The notes beneath the pieces are model-generated. The model saw nothing but the letters and a program-made list of their open reading frames with translations. It did not search any database and was not told the origin of the DNA. A stretch of 64,000 nt of DNA from Pirellulales bacterium (GTDB lineage: Bacteria; Planctomycetota; Planctomycetia; Pirellulales; Thermoguttaceae): positions 1 to 64,000 of the forward strand of contig JAFGDS010000151.1 in NCBI GenBank assembly GCA_016931995.1, read 5' to 3'. This document shows, in pieces, positions 34,766-44,341 of the stretch. A program made the translations under genes and the position numbers. The stretch's first letter is position 1. Each line of letters begins with the position of its first letter.

Positions 34766-35511
34766 GTCCACTCCAGGAAAACGATCGCGGCAATCACGCC
34801 GACGGTCGCCGCGGCAAACGGCACGTCGATGCGCGAGAAGACGAAATGATCCAAGAGGTAGAACCGCCCGCGGAAGCCGCGGCACTTCATGGCGGCGGCG
34901 ATGCGTTCGGTCCGGTCGAAGCCGCGGGCCAACAACATGCCGACCAGGTAGCCGTAGGTTTGGCAGGTGTGCCGGTTCGGGCCCGGCCGGAAGCCGCGAA
35001 CCCGCATGGCGTCGGTCAGCCGGCAGTGTTCGTCCCGCAGCACGCCGAGATAGCGGACGGTGAACAAGAGCAGATGGGCCAGCTTGTCGGGCACGCGGAG
35101 ATGGAGCAGGGCGTGGCCCAGGCGGATCTCGTCCATCGTGCCCAACAGACCCAAGAGGGCGAGCATGATCGCGTTGCCCTTCACGGCGATCGCGGCGGCC
35201 AGGGCAAGGCCGTGTTGCGAGACGTCAAACGGCCCGATCGCGATGGTCGCTCCCGAGGCAGTCCATGGCAGCACGACCACCAACAGGAGCATGAGCAGCT
35301 CCAGTGGCGCGAGCCGGCGGAGGACCTCGCCGGGCCGTAACCCGGCCAGCCCAACCGCGGCCACGCCCGCCGCCAACCCCACGCCCAGCGCCGCCGGCCG
35401 ATGGCACAGCGCGACGATGACGGAGAAGCCCACGGCCGCGAGGATCCGCGAACGCGGATCCACGCGAGCGAGCGTTTTCGGCCCTGCGGCGCGTGGTTGC
35501 GGAGAAGTCAT
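34762..35511 (-). CDS. nikQ: Nickel/cobalt ECF-type transporter, transmembrane T subunit
   Basis: The T component (CbiQ/NikQ) that couples the ATPase to the substrate-binding membrane protein. It has 249 residues with five or six hydrophobic segments (for example LGVGLAAGVAAVGLAGL; LLMLLLVVVLPWT; AAATVGVIAAIVFLEW). The two coupling motifs of T subunits are visible as AMRVRGFRPG and AMKCRGFRGR (A-R-G pattern). ATG 35511 is preferred; the frame extends to 35640 through an inverted repeat. Overlaps nikO by four bases. Confidence 0.9.
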   Translation of the reverse strand: MTSPQPRAAGPKTLARVDPRSRILAAVGFSVIVALCHRPAALGVGLAAGVAAVGLAGLRPGEVLRRLAPLELLMLLLVVVLPWTASGATIAIGPFDVSQHGLALAAAIAVKGNAIMLALLGLLGTMDEIRLGHALLHLRVPDKLAHLLLFTVRYLGVLRDEHCRLTDAMRVRGFRPGPNRHTCQTYGYLVGMLLARGFDRTERIAAAMKCRGFRGRFYLLDHFVFSRIDVPFAAATVGVIAAIVFLEWT

Positions 35512-35550
35512 GGCGTCAGCGTCATAAGAACACGGATAGCGATTCCCGTT

Positions 35551-35621
35551 GTAGGAGGCGACTCCCGTCGCCGATGGGGAACCCGATCCGCGGGGGATCG
35601 GCGACGGGAGTCGCCTCCCAC
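35551..35621. repeat. Perfect inverted repeat GGAGGCGACTCCCGTCGCCG
   Basis: GTAGGAGGCGACTCCCGTCG and following bases (35551-35575) face their exact complement at 35597-35621, with a 21-base loop. It separates nikQ from the nikL-like gene, which are otherwise co-directional. Confidence 0.9.
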
Positions 35622-35640
35622 AAGTCCGGTTGGTTGGCAC

Positions 35641-36255
35641 TCAGCGGCGTTTGGCCAGGAAGTAGAAGGCGACGCCGGCGATGCCGAAGATGAAGCCGAT
35701 TCCGCCCAGGACGTCGCGGAAGCGGGTTGTCCGCTCGAGCGACGCCACCTGGCGGCGCAGGGCGTCGATCTCCTGGGCCAACGTACCGAGCGAGGCGTCG
35801 CCGTGGGTGTGGGGGTGATCGACCGTTTCACCATCGCCATGGTTGGCCGAATCGCCGTGATCGTGCGCCGGCGGCTCGGCGTCGCGGTCGCGATCCGCCT
35901 CTTCGTCACGATCGGCCGGCGGCGGCAAATCGGAGGGCAGATCGCCGGCCAGCACCACGCACCGAGCCGCGTGGCCTCCGCCCGCGTTGACCACGAAGAA
36001 ATGATCCACGCGGACGCGCGGCGTGAAGGTGAATTCGCCTTGGGCGTCGGTCTTGGTTTCGCCCAGCACGTGGCCCGCGATATCGCGGGCGGTGACGATC
36101 GCATCGGCCACCGGTTGGCCGTCGGCAAAGGCCGCCTCGCCGTGGATCGTTCCGTCGTGGACGTGCGCGGAGGCGTCCACGCGATGGGCCCAGGCGGGCA
36201 GGGCCAGAAGCGACCATGTTATCACGGCAAAGAAAGGCAGACGAATGGGTGGCAC
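35641..36255 (-). CDS. NikL-like accessory protein with His-rich linker
   Basis: A 204-residue exported, membrane-anchored protein. Signal sequence at residues 1-23 (FFAVITWSLLALPAWA), then a beta-rich domain (DASAHVHDGTIHGEAAF; FTFTPRVRVDHFFVVNAGG) of the carboxypeptidase-regulatory/DUF4198 kind. A linker with many His and Asp (HDHGDSANHGD; DHPHTHGD) could bind metal, followed by a short coiled coil and a C-terminal membrane helix (VLGGIGFIFGIAGVAFYFLA). NikL/NikK proteins of nickel ECF transporters share this layout. Start GTG 36255 is used because upstream codons lie in a repeat. It sits between nikM and nikQ in the same direction. Confidence 0.7.
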   Translation of the reverse strand: MPPIRLPFFAVITWSLLALPAWAHRVDASAHVHDGTIHGEAAFADGQPVADAIVTARDIAGHVLGETKTDAQGEFTFTPRVRVDHFFVVNAGGGHAARCVVLAGDLPSDLPPPADRDEEADRDRDAEPPAHDHGDSANHGDGETVDHPHTHGDASLGTLAQEIDALRRQVASLERTTRFRDVLGGIGFIFGIAGVAFYFLAKRR

Positions 36256-36295
36256 GCCCCGAAAAACGAAGGCCGCGCCGCCACGGATTGCGCTG

Positions 36296-36479
36296 CCGGT
36301 GCGGCTGCGCCGCAGGATTTTTTGAGGCATGGCTCCGGTGTCCAATGGGCATGGAAACTGCACGGCCATCGGCGGAGATCCCAAGAAACGAACAATCGCT
36401 GTTCCATCACAAGTACCATTGGACACCGGAGTCATGCCTCCCAAAATCCCCGGGGGTGCGGGGGCAGAGCCCCCGCACG
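36296..36479. mobile_element. MITE-like composite inverted repeat, copy 1
   Basis: Left end CGGTGCGGCTGCGCCGCAGG, then GGCATGGCTCCGGTGTCCAA (36328-36347). The right half mirrors it with CCATTGGACACCGGAGTCAT (36417-36436) and a different end (GGGGTGCGGGGGCAGAGCCC). About 65 bases of unrelated sequence lie between. A second copy in the opposite orientation lies at 42981-43138. It does not encode a transposase. Confidence 0.7.
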
Positions 36480-36538
36480 TCTTTTTGAGTCGGATGGACC
36501 TATGGATAGATGCGCATCGTAAGGCAACGGTTAAGGAC

Positions 36539-36653
36539 CGGCGAATCAACAAGTGTCACATTCTCCAACGTACTCCTCACGCTCCGCGTGAGGTCGTGTC
36601 GGTCGCCTGGCCTCACGCGGAGCGTGAGGAGTACGACACTTTTTGATTCGCCG
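36539..36653. repeat. Long nested inverted repeat around CTCCTCACGCTCCGCGTGAG
   Basis: Outer arms GGCGAATCAACAAGTGTC and GACACTTTTTGATTCGCC enclose inner arms TACTCCTCACGCTCCGCGTG (36571) and its complement (36612-36634). Each inner arm is itself a hairpin. A copy of the inner part lies at 55647-55716. The 401-base gap between nikL-like and nikM holds only this and the element at 36296. Confidence 0.9.
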
Positions 36654-36656
36654 ATC

Positions 36657-37319
36657 CTAACCACGCGAGACCTCCAGGCGGCGCGGGGCGTCCAACGGGG
36701 CGCGGAGCAGCTCCGGGCGGACCAGCCGCAGAAAGTGAACGGCGGCCACGGTCACGGCGGCTTCGAGAACGGCCAGGACGGCGTGGACCGCCAGGGAAAG
36801 CTGGCTGAGCCAGACGAACGCCTCGCCCGCGGCCAGCAGGGCGGCGGCCACGATCAACCCGGCCAGAAGCATCCCCGTCGCTCCGGCCGCCGCGGCGCCA
36901 GCCAGCGCGGTTCTGGGCCGCGCGCCGCGGACCAGGGGGCCGAACAGGTAGTGGCACGCCACGGCCGGCGCGGCCATCGCCAGGGTGTTGATCCCCAAGG
37001 TGGTGAGTCCCCCGTACTGGAAGAGGACGGCCTGAAGCAGCAGTGCCACGAGCAAGGCCGGAAAGGCGGCCCAGCCCAACAGCAAACCCATCAGGCCGTT
37101 GAGCACGAGATGGACGGACACCGGCCCAATGGGGAAATGGATCAACGAGACCACGAAGAACGCGGCCGAGAAGACCGCCACCCGCGGGATCTGCTCGTGG
37201 TCGAGCCGGCGCAGCCCGATGGCCGTGCCGACGGCCGTGAGAGCCCATCCGGCCCCGAGGATGACCAAGCCCGCGGCGGGGTTTTCCGGGTTGGGCAGGA
37301 TGGCTTCGGCGATGTGCAT
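36657..37319 (-). CDS. nikM: Nickel/cobalt ECF-type transporter, substrate-binding membrane protein
   Basis: The S component (CbiM/NikM) that binds the metal ion in the membrane. The 220-residue protein starts MHIAEAILP: the N-terminal Met-His pair coordinates the metal in this family, so the start at 37319 is firm. Six to seven hydrophobic segments follow, including HLVLNGLMGLLLGWAAFPAL and QYGGLTTLGINTLAMAAPAV, which carry the conserved His and Asn. The C-terminal segment is ordinary. It is the first transport gene after nikR in the direction of transcription, with the NikL-like gene next. Confidence 0.92.
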   Translation of the reverse strand: MHIAEAILPNPENPAAGLVILGAGWALTAVGTAIGLRRLDHEQIPRVAVFSAAFFVVSLIHFPIGPVSVHLVLNGLMGLLLGWAAFPALLVALLLQAVLFQYGGLTTLGINTLAMAAPAVACHYLFGPLVRGARPRTALAGAAAAGATGMLLAGLIVAAALLAAGEAFVWLSQLSLAVHAVLAVLEAAVTVAAVHFLRLVRPELLRAPLDAPRRLEVSRG

Positions 37320-37338
37320 GGCCGGACCGCGCGGGGGC

Positions 37339-37470
37339 TTGGTAATACGATCCAGGTCATTGTAACACCCGCCGAACGGCCTATCAAGCCGGTCGGGTGT
37401 GCCACTAGCTGTGCCAGTGTTCTTTCCGAGTCCTCCGCACTCCAAAGGACTGGCAGAGCCAGTGGCACGC
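37339..37470 (-). promoter_or_regulatory. Spacer upstream of nikM with a weak AT-rich dyad and GCCAGTGGCAC repeats
   Basis: An AT-richer stretch (GTAATACGA and TCATTGTAAC separated by six bases, 37340-37365) lies 20-45 bases before nikM, where a NikR site would be expected, but only about half of the dyad matches. Further upstream are two GCCACT...GCCAGTG repeat copies (37397-37420 and 37449-37470). Operator function is a guess. Confidence 0.25.
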
Positions 37471-37489
37471 GGAATGGCCAGTCCCCGGC

Positions 37490-37915
37490 CTAATGCTCGT
37501 GCCCATGGACGGGGCCGCTGGCCATGACGAGCTCCCCCCGATAGATGCCTTTCAGGCCGGTCAGTTGGGAGGCGATCCGGCGCAGCCGGCCGGCGGGACC
37601 CCGCAGGACAATCACCTCCAGGCACAGGGCGTGGGTCAGATGCGCGTGCAGCGTCGAGACGACCAGATCGGTGTGGTCGTGCTGCACTTTGGTGAGCCGG
37701 GCGCGGAGCTGGGGGCGGTGGTGGTCGTAGACCAACGTGAGCGTGCCGGCCACCTCGCTCGCGTCGGCCTCCCACGCGCGATGGGCGAGCTTTTCATGGA
37801 GCAACTGCCGAACCGCCTCGCTCCGGGTGGCCAGGTGTTCCTCGCGGCAATACCGATCGAACTGGGCCAGGAGGTCCTCTTCGAGCGACACGGAGAAGCG
37901 TACGATCTCGGACAT
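37490..37915 (-). CDS. nikR: Nickel-responsive transcriptional regulator NikR
   Basis: A 141-residue ribbon-helix-helix repressor with an ACT-like metal-binding domain. N-terminal RHH: EIVRFSVSLEEDLLAQFDRY and RSEAVRQLLHEKL. The nickel site is complete: His79, His90, His92 and Cys98 keep the same spacing as His76, His87, His89 and Cys95 of E. coli NikR. The C-terminal His-rich tail (GPVHGHEH) is common in the family. It lies directly upstream of and in line with nikM, so it probably represses the transporter when nickel is sufficient. Confidence 0.95.
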   Translation of the reverse strand: MSEIVRFSVSLEEDLLAQFDRYCREEHLATRSEAVRQLLHEKLAHRAWEADASEVAGTLTLVYDHHRPQLRARLTKVQHDHTDLVVSTLHAHLTHALCLEVIVLRGPAGRLRRIASQLTGLKGIYRGELVMASGPVHGHEH

Positions 37916-37953
37916 GGATTATCCTTCGGTCAACGAGGGATTGCGGGGCGGCC

Positions 37954-38379
37954 TCAAAACACGTTCAGCAACCGGGGCAACAAGCCCAACGCGATCGCGG
38001 CGATTCCCAGGCCGCCGCCCAGCACGCTCAACGCGATGCCGGCCATGGCCAGGCCGCGTTGGGCGGAACGCCGGCCGCGGATGCCCAGGACGAGCCCCAC
38101 CGCCGCGCAAGGGAGCCCCGCCGGAAAGCAGCAAAAGAAACCGACCGACGCCGCGCCCAACACGAAGGCGGAAACCGCCTCGTTTTCCCGGCCGGTTGGC
38201 TCGCGCCGGGGGCGGCTCGGGACCGGCGCAGCGGGCAGAGGGCGGGGGGGCGCTTTGGCGCCCACGGCGGGAACGGTCAGATCGGCGCCGCATTCCGGAC
38301 AACGCGCCGCTCGCCCGGCCGCCTCGTCCGGCGTCCGCAAAAGCACCTGACACTCGACACAACGGAACTCGATCGGCAT
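37954..38379 (-). CDS. Zinc-ribbon membrane protein (DUF4190-like)
   Basis: A 141-residue protein. The N-terminus is a zinc ribbon, FRCVECQVLL and ARCPECGADL (C-x2-C twice), followed by a Pro-rich linker and two membrane helices with small residues (AFVLGAASVGFFCCFPAGLP; GLAMAGIALSVLGGGLGIAA), as in DUF4190 proteins. Such proteins are common in planctomycetes and have no known function. It is transcribed towards nikR, 38 bases upstream of it, so it could share a transcript. Confidence 0.75.
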   Translation of the reverse strand: MPIEFRCVECQVLLRTPDEAAGRAARCPECGADLTVPAVGAKAPPRPLPAAPVPSRPRREPTGRENEAVSAFVLGAASVGFFCCFPAGLPCAAVGLVLGIRGRRSAQRGLAMAGIALSVLGGGLGIAAIALGLLPRLLNVF

Positions 38380-38427
38380 GGCGTCCCCACGGTAGGTCCC
38401 TCCACGATACCAAACCCCGTGGGATAC

Positions 38428-38457
38428 GCAAAGCGAGCCGCTTGCGGCTTCGCACAA
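38428..38457. repeat. GAGCCGCTTGCGGCTTCGCA hairpin
   Basis: Inverted-orientation copy of the AAGCCGCAAGCGGCT family (9960, 14727, 15578), between two minus-strand genes. Confidence 0.65.
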
Positions 38458-38459
38458 CG

Positions 38460-39320
38460 TCAATCGGTCGGATCGGCCGGCGCCGCGCCGGCCAGATGGT
38501 CCGGCTCGGGCTCGAACGCGGAAGCGACGGGCGACTCCGCCTCGAGCGCCGGCAGAACGAGCTTCCGCAAGGGCGCGGTCCGCTCGGGCCGCAGGGCCGC
38601 CCCTTCGCCGGGCAGTGGCGACGATGTCGTGGGAAGACGCGTGGCGGGCGGACGGAGAGTCTCCAACGGCAAAAACGGCGCCGGCTCGTCCGACAACGGA
38701 GAGACAGGCAGCGCGGGCGCGTCCGCTTCACCCTTCTCGGGCGCCGGCTCGGACGTTGGCGACGTTCCCTCCCGCGGCGTCGGCTGCTCCTTCGATGGGG
38801 GCTCTCCGCCGGGGCCGGGCTTGTCGCCCGCGCCACGCGGCGACTCCGTGCCGGTCGGCTTGTCCGCATCCGTCGGGTCGGTGGGCCCGAGGGGCAAGGG
38901 ACCACTTCGACCGGGAATGGCCGGAATCTCATCGAGCGCGTGGGGCGGTTGGGTGAGCGGGGCTTCCTCGGGCGGCGGCGGAATGATGACTTCCTCTACC
39001 TCCTCGCGCGCCGGGAGCGTCGGGCTTTCGGTTCGCGGCGCGCCTTCGCCGGCGGGGAGCATCGTTTCTTGCGGCACGGGACAGGGCTGGTCGTCCAGCG
39101 GACGCCATTGGGTGCGGTGGTACACCAGGGGGCAGGCCGGATCGGCCGCCGGGCAACCCTCGGGACCCCCGACCACCTCGCCCCCACTGCCCAGGCATGG
39201 CAGCGGCGGCCAGACGGCGATCGGCATTCCTTCGGGCATGGCGCAGCCCAAGGCGCTGGCGAGCAGCATTGCCGCCATCGGAACGCCATGCCTTTGGAGA
39301 CGCCGTCGTTGATCCATCAT
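38460..39320 (-). CDS. Proline-rich lipoprotein
   Basis: A 286-residue protein beginning with a lipoprotein signal (AAMLLASALGC, lipobox Cys at about residue 26). The mature part starts with six cysteines in about 45 residues (LPCLGSGGE, EGCPAADPACPL, QPCPVP), then over 180 residues of Pro/Glu/Gly/Thr-rich low-complexity sequence with no fold visible. It is probably an envelope-anchored linker-like protein; no function is proposed. It precedes a polysaccharide-export lipoprotein gene transcribed in the same direction, 126 bases away. Confidence 0.65.
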   Translation of the reverse strand: MMDQRRRLQRHGVPMAAMLLASALGCAMPEGMPIAVWPPLPCLGSGGEVVGGPEGCPAADPACPLVYHRTQWRPLDDQPCPVPQETMLPAGEGAPRTESPTLPAREEVEEVIIPPPPEEAPLTQPPHALDEIPAIPGRSGPLPLGPTDPTDADKPTGTESPRGAGDKPGPGGEPPSKEQPTPREGTSPTSEPAPEKGEADAPALPVSPLSDEPAPFLPLETLRPPATRLPTTSSPLPGEGAALRPERTAPLRKLVLPALEAESPVASAFEPEPDHLAGAAPADPTD

Positions 39321-39331
39321 CCGCACTCACC

Positions 39332-39401
39332 CTGTGTGCCACTGGCTCCACCAGTGCCTTGGAATACTGAGAAATTGGCACTGGCAAAGCCAGGGGCACT
39401 C
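39332..39401. repeat. Inverted pair of GTGCCACTGGCTCCACCAGT repeats
   Basis: GTGCCACTGGCTCCACCAGTG (39336, shown here in part) faces GCACTGGCAAAGCCAGGGGC (39380). It fills the space upstream of the lipoprotein gene. Confidence 0.8.
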
Positions 39402-39446
39402 TCGAACAGCCCGTGATTACGATTCTCCAATGATTGTCGCGCTACG

Positions 39447-40499
39447 TCAGAAGTTGTTCGTGCGGTTGCCGCCGCCGCGCAGCACGGGGCCGGACAGCCG
39501 GGTGGCCGTGCCCGTGCCCAGCAACGTGAAGCCCATTACCCGCTCCAGCGGCGCGATGATCTTGGCCAGGCTGTTGTCCAGGGCAATCAGCTTGTCCTCG
39601 GCGATGTAGATGCGGTCGCCCGGCAGAATCTGGTAGTTCGTTTCGACGCCTCCGTACTGCGTGATGGCGTTCCAGTCGATCGGCAGGACCTGAATCTCGC
39701 CCTGGCAGTTTCGTCCGGCCCGGGCGATCCAGAGCCGCTTCGAGGAGACCTGTTCCAGCCCGTTGATTTGGGAAATGGCGTCCAACACCGTTTCGTTGCC
39801 CGTCACGGGGAATCGAAACACGCCGTCGCCCGTGCCGGCGCCCTGCGTGATGACGTAGTAGACCTTGCTGTTGTATCCGAACACGTCCAGTGAGATTTCG
39901 GGCTCCTCCAGCGACGTGGAGAGGTGCTCCTCGATGGTTTCTTTCGCCTCGGCCACGGTCATGCCCACGACGGACACGCTGCCGTAGCTGCCCAGGGTGA
40001 CGGTTCCATCGGGCGCGACGAGGTGTTCGCCGGCGATTTGCTGTTGGGCGGCCATGCCGGCCAGTTGGACGGAGACTTCGGGTTTTTTGAGGTGTTTTTG
40101 GAGATGTTCCTCCAGGGCGAGCTGGACCTCTTCAATGGTTTTGCCCGCCACGGCCAACGAGCCGTAGGTTCCGCCTAGATTGATCGTTCCGCCAGGCTGA
40201 ATCTCAAAGACGCCGTGAAGCGGCGCCTCGGCCAGGGTTCCCTCGACTTGGATGGCCAGCGCGTCGAGCGTCCTCAGCCGGTAAGGCGACTTTGGAACCA
40301 GGTGCACCGTGTCGATCAGCAGCACGTCCGGCGGCTCGATCACGTAGGATGGCAGAATCGCCTTGTCGAGCTCGCGGGGGGCGGCGGCCGGGGTCGTCGC
40401 GGGCAGCGCCGCCGGCTGCGGCACGATCTGGCAGCCCGCCGTGCCCATCAGCAGCAGGATCCATGCGACCGCCTGTAAGCCGCGACGTTGATCTCTCAT
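39447..40499 (-). CDS. Polysaccharide export outer-membrane lipoprotein (Wza-like)
   Basis: A 350-residue lipoprotein. Signal and lipobox: VAWILLLMGTAGCQ. A poly-export domain follows (LPSYVIEPPDVLLIDTVHLV), then two soluble ligand-binding beta-grasp domains with the tandem motif IQPGGTINLGGTYGSLAVAG and VAPDGTVTLGSYGSVSVVG, and a third (GNETVLDAISQINGL). Wza-type proteins form the outer-membrane channel for capsule or exopolysaccharide. The rest of the export machinery (Wzc, Wzx) is not in the window, so the partner is elsewhere or the role is different. The frame extends upstream to 40754 without features. Confidence 0.87.
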   Translation of the reverse strand: MRDQRRGLQAVAWILLLMGTAGCQIVPQPAALPATTPAAAPRELDKAILPSYVIEPPDVLLIDTVHLVPKSPYRLRTLDALAIQVEGTLAEAPLHGVFEIQPGGTINLGGTYGSLAVAGKTIEEVQLALEEHLQKHLKKPEVSVQLAGMAAQQQIAGEHLVAPDGTVTLGSYGSVSVVGMTVAEAKETIEEHLSTSLEEPEISLDVFGYNSKVYYVITQGAGTGDGVFRFPVTGNETVLDAISQINGLEQVSSKRLWIARAGRNCQGEIQVLPIDWNAITQYGGVETNYQILPGDRIYIAEDKLIALDNSLAKIIAPLERVMGFTLLGTGTATRLSGPVLRGGGNRTNNF

Positions 40500-40790
40500 C
40501 GCGATGACGCAACCCCTCTGCGAGTGCCGGCCAAGCGACCCCGGGCGCACGCCCAGAGCAAGTCGCCAGACCGGTCTCCGTCTCACCCTAATCGGAAAAC
40601 CCGACGCAATCGGACCAGCTATTCCAATCAGAAAAACCGGCACGATTTGCAGGACGGAGACAAAATGGGCCACTTGAGGAAGATGGGGCGACAGGTGGAT
40701 GCCGCATGCGCGGTATGCAGCCCTTTCGACGTCTCGTCGGCGCCGCATCCACATGCATTGGTGGCAGTGCGGACGCCGCGCCCCGCGAGG

Positions 40791-42035
<1,245 letters not shown>

Positions 42036-42127
42036 GCGGACGGCTCCCGGGAAGAAAGGGCCTGGCGGCCGGCGCGGCAGCCGGCACACCTTTAATGTGG
42101 TGCATCATGCTGATGTGACATTATCCG

Positions 42128-42198
42128 CGTGTGCCACTGGCTCCGCCAGTGCTGAACGGTCCGTGTTTCCGGGCACTGGCGGAGCCAGTGGCACACGG
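42128..42198. repeat. Perfect inverted pair of GTGTGCCACTGGCTCCGCCA
   Basis: CGTGTGCCACTGGCTCCGCC (42128) faces its complement (42173-42198) across a 20-base loop, with each arm itself a hairpin. It lies between moxR and pyrE. Confidence 0.9.
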
Positions 42199-42266
42199 TC
42201 GCACGTCCCGCGCCCCTCGCTGGAGACCGTGCCGCCCATTGGCGTGGAGACCATGACACTTCCACC

Positions 42267-42824
42267 CTACGCCACGGGCGGGGCGATGCCGAAGTCGGTG
42301 ATGGCCAGGAGGCTGCGCAGGGGGTAGCCGGCGCGGGCGAAGGCTTCCGCGCCGCCTTCCATGCGGTCGATGATGGCCACCACGCCCGTCACCTTCAATC
42401 CAAAGGCGGTTGCCCGCTCGATGGCCGCCAGCGACGAGCCGCCGGTGGTCACCACGTCCTCGACGATCGCCACGCGGTCGCCCGGCGCGACCGGGCCCTC
42501 GATGTACTGGTTTGTCCCGTGGCCCTTGGCCTCCTTGCGGACCATGAAGCCCCGCAGCGGCGTGCCGCGGACCGCGGACATCGTGACCACGGCCGACGTG
42601 ATGGGATCGGCCCCGATGACCATGCCGCCCACCGCGTCGGGCAGACGATCGGCGGCGAGCAGGTCGAGGATGCCCTCGGCGATGAGCCGGGCGCCGTGCG
42701 GGTCGAGCGTCACCTGCTTGCCGTCCAGATAATACGTTGCCTTCTTGCCCGACGTGAGTGTGAAATCGCCGAACTTGAGGGCCTTTTGCCGGACCAACGC
42801 GATAAGGGCTTCTTTATCGTACAC
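42267..42824 (-). CDS. pyrE: Orotate phosphoribosyltransferase
   Basis: Joins orotate to PRPP to give OMP in de novo pyrimidine synthesis. The 185-residue protein has the PRPP-binding motif VAIVEDVVTTGGSS, the loop MVRKEAKGHGTNQYIEG, and the N-terminal FTLTSGKKATYYLDGKQV typical of PyrE. Length is the short bacterial form. No other pyr gene lies nearby. Confidence 0.95.
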   Translation of the reverse strand: MYDKEALIALVRQKALKFGDFTLTSGKKATYYLDGKQVTLDPHGARLIAEGILDLLAADRLPDAVGGMVIGADPITSAVVTMSAVRGTPLRGFMVRKEAKGHGTNQYIEGPVAPGDRVAIVEDVVTTGGSSLAAIERATAFGLKVTGVVAIIDRMEGGAEAFARAGYPLRSLLAITDFGIAPPVA

Positions 42825-42867
42825 GGATGGGCCTTTTGGTTATGTGGGCGTGTTGGAAGACGGGAGG

Positions 42868-43227
42868 GCGAGGCTCCCGCCGAGCCATCAGGTAGAGTTA
42901 CGTCGAGCGATACGTCATACTGAGCCATACTCATGCTGAAGGAAGCGAAGCATCCAATTTCCGGTTCATCCGACACAAGAGTGCGCGGGGGCGCTGCCCC
43001 CGAACCCCCGGGATTTTCCAAGGCATAACTCCGGTGTCCAATGAGATTCGTGACGGGAAGTTGATTGCTCGCGATCGTGTCGTGCCCATTGGACACCGGA
43101 GTCATGCCTCACAAAATCCTGCGGCGCAGCCGCACCGGCATCACAAGTTGTGGTCGCGCACCCTTTCGTCGGATGAACCTGAATTCCCTACAGTGTCACC
43201 GAGATCCTTCGCTTCGCTCAGGATGAC
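42868..43227. mobile_element. MITE-like composite inverted repeat, copy 2, with flanking repeats
   Basis: The 414-base gap holds GGGCGAGGCTCCCGCCGAGC (42868), then the composite element 42981-43138 in opposite orientation to that at 36296: the G-rich end is on the left, and the right end is CTGCGGCGCAGCCGCACCGG. Its inner arms are CTCCGGTGTCCAATG and CATTGGACACCGGAGTCATG. A GATCCTTCGCTTCGCTCAGG half-site follows (43202). No gene is seen. Confidence 0.7.
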
Positions 43228-43238
43228 GTTGGCTCCTC

Positions 43239-44084
43239 TCAAGATGACGCATGGAACGCGCGGATCGCCCGCCAGGCTTCCTCGGGGGTATCGACGAACC
43301 GGATCAAGTCCAGATCGCGGTCGTCGATCGTGCCTTCGTCGGCCAGGAAGCGGAAGTTCACCGCGTTCTCCCAGTACTTCCGACCGAAGAGGATGACGGG
43401 GATTTCCTGCATCCGGCCAGTCTGCCGCAGCGTCAGGGCGTCGAACAGTTCGTCGAACGTGCCAAACCCGCCGGGAAACACCACCAGGGCCTTCGCCCGA
43501 AGGAGGAAATGCAGCTTGCGGATGGCGAAGTAGTGGAACTGGAAGCACAACTCCGGCGTGATGTAGGGATTGGGCGATTGTTCCTTGGGCAGGCGGATAT
43601 TCAGGCCGATCGACTTCGCCCCGACGTCGAATGCGCCGCGGTTGGCCGCCTCCATGATGCCCGGCCCGCCGCCCGTGATGACGACGTAGTCGCACCGCCC
43701 GGCCGCCTGACACTCCGACGAGACGAGCCGGGCGAATTCGCGGGCGATGTCGTAGTACTGGCTCTTGGCGGCGATCCGCTCCGCCCGGGCGACGTCGCGC
43801 CGCCGGCGCGGATCGTCGGGCGCCGCGGTCAGGGCCGCGCGGGCGCGGTCCAGACGCCGCTGCGCCTCGGCTGGCTCGACGATCTGCGTGCTGCCAAAAA
43901 CCACGATCGTCGATTCGATGTCAAACGCGCGGAACGTCAGCTCCGGCTTGAGCTGCTCGAGCTCCATCCTCGCGTGCCGCAGCTCCGGCGACGCCAGGAA
44001 CTCGATGTCCTTGTACGCCACGACGTAGCTGCGCGAATGCAGGATTCGCTGTAGATTCTCTTGCCGCGTCTTTTCGTCGTTCAT
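43239..44084 (-). CDS. LOG-family protein (possible nucleoside-monophosphate phosphoribohydrolase)
   Basis: A 281-residue protein with the lysine-decarboxylase-like (LOG) fold. The signature is complete: GGGPGIMEAANRGA and PGGFGTFDELFDALTLRQ. Members release the base from cytokinin or purine nucleotide 5'-monophosphates; earlier annotation as lysine decarboxylase is wrong. An N-terminal extension of about 80 residues (SRSYVVAYKDIEFLASPELR) is longer than in minimal LOG proteins. The exact substrate is unknown. Confidence 0.88.
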   Translation of the reverse strand: MNDEKTRQENLQRILHSRSYVVAYKDIEFLASPELRHARMELEQLKPELTFRAFDIESTIVVFGSTQIVEPAEAQRRLDRARAALTAAPDDPRRRRDVARAERIAAKSQYYDIAREFARLVSSECQAAGRCDYVVITGGGPGIMEAANRGAFDVGAKSIGLNIRLPKEQSPNPYITPELCFQFHYFAIRKLHFLLRAKALVVFPGGFGTFDELFDALTLRQTGRMQEIPVILFGRKYWENAVNFRFLADEGTIDDRDLDLIRFVDTPEEAWRAIRAFHASS

Positions 44085-44105
44085 GGCGGGGTCAGTTGTC
44101 GTTGC

Positions 44106-44338
44106 GTAAACCGGGCGGGCGAGGCTGCCACGGGGTGCCACTGCTGGCTTGTCCAGCAGTGAATCTCCCTGATATCGCGTTCACACTGCTGGATAAGCCA
44201 GCGGTGGCACTCAGCAGGGCCAACCGGTACCCAACGTACACCGATCGAGCCGGGTGGGCAAGGGTGCTCCACGCCGGGCCGCGACGGCAACACCCCTCAC
44301 CCCCGGCTCCTCTCCCGCACGTCGGGAGAGGGGAGAAC
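44106..44338. repeat. Inverted repeats between the LOG gene and the peptidase-like gene
   Basis: GTGCCACTGCTGGCTTGTCC (44137) faces AAGCCAGCGGTGGCAC (44197), and a CTCCTCTCCC...GGGAGAGGGG hairpin (44306-44335) of the family at 1741 and 13428 follows. The 257-base gap holds no gene. Confidence 0.75.
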
Positions 44339-44341
44339 GTT

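Noticed and set aside
37339-37365. A firm NikR operator upstream of nikM
   Set aside because: Only about half of the dyad positions pair and it does not match the known GTATGA-type half-site; kept only as a low-confidence note.
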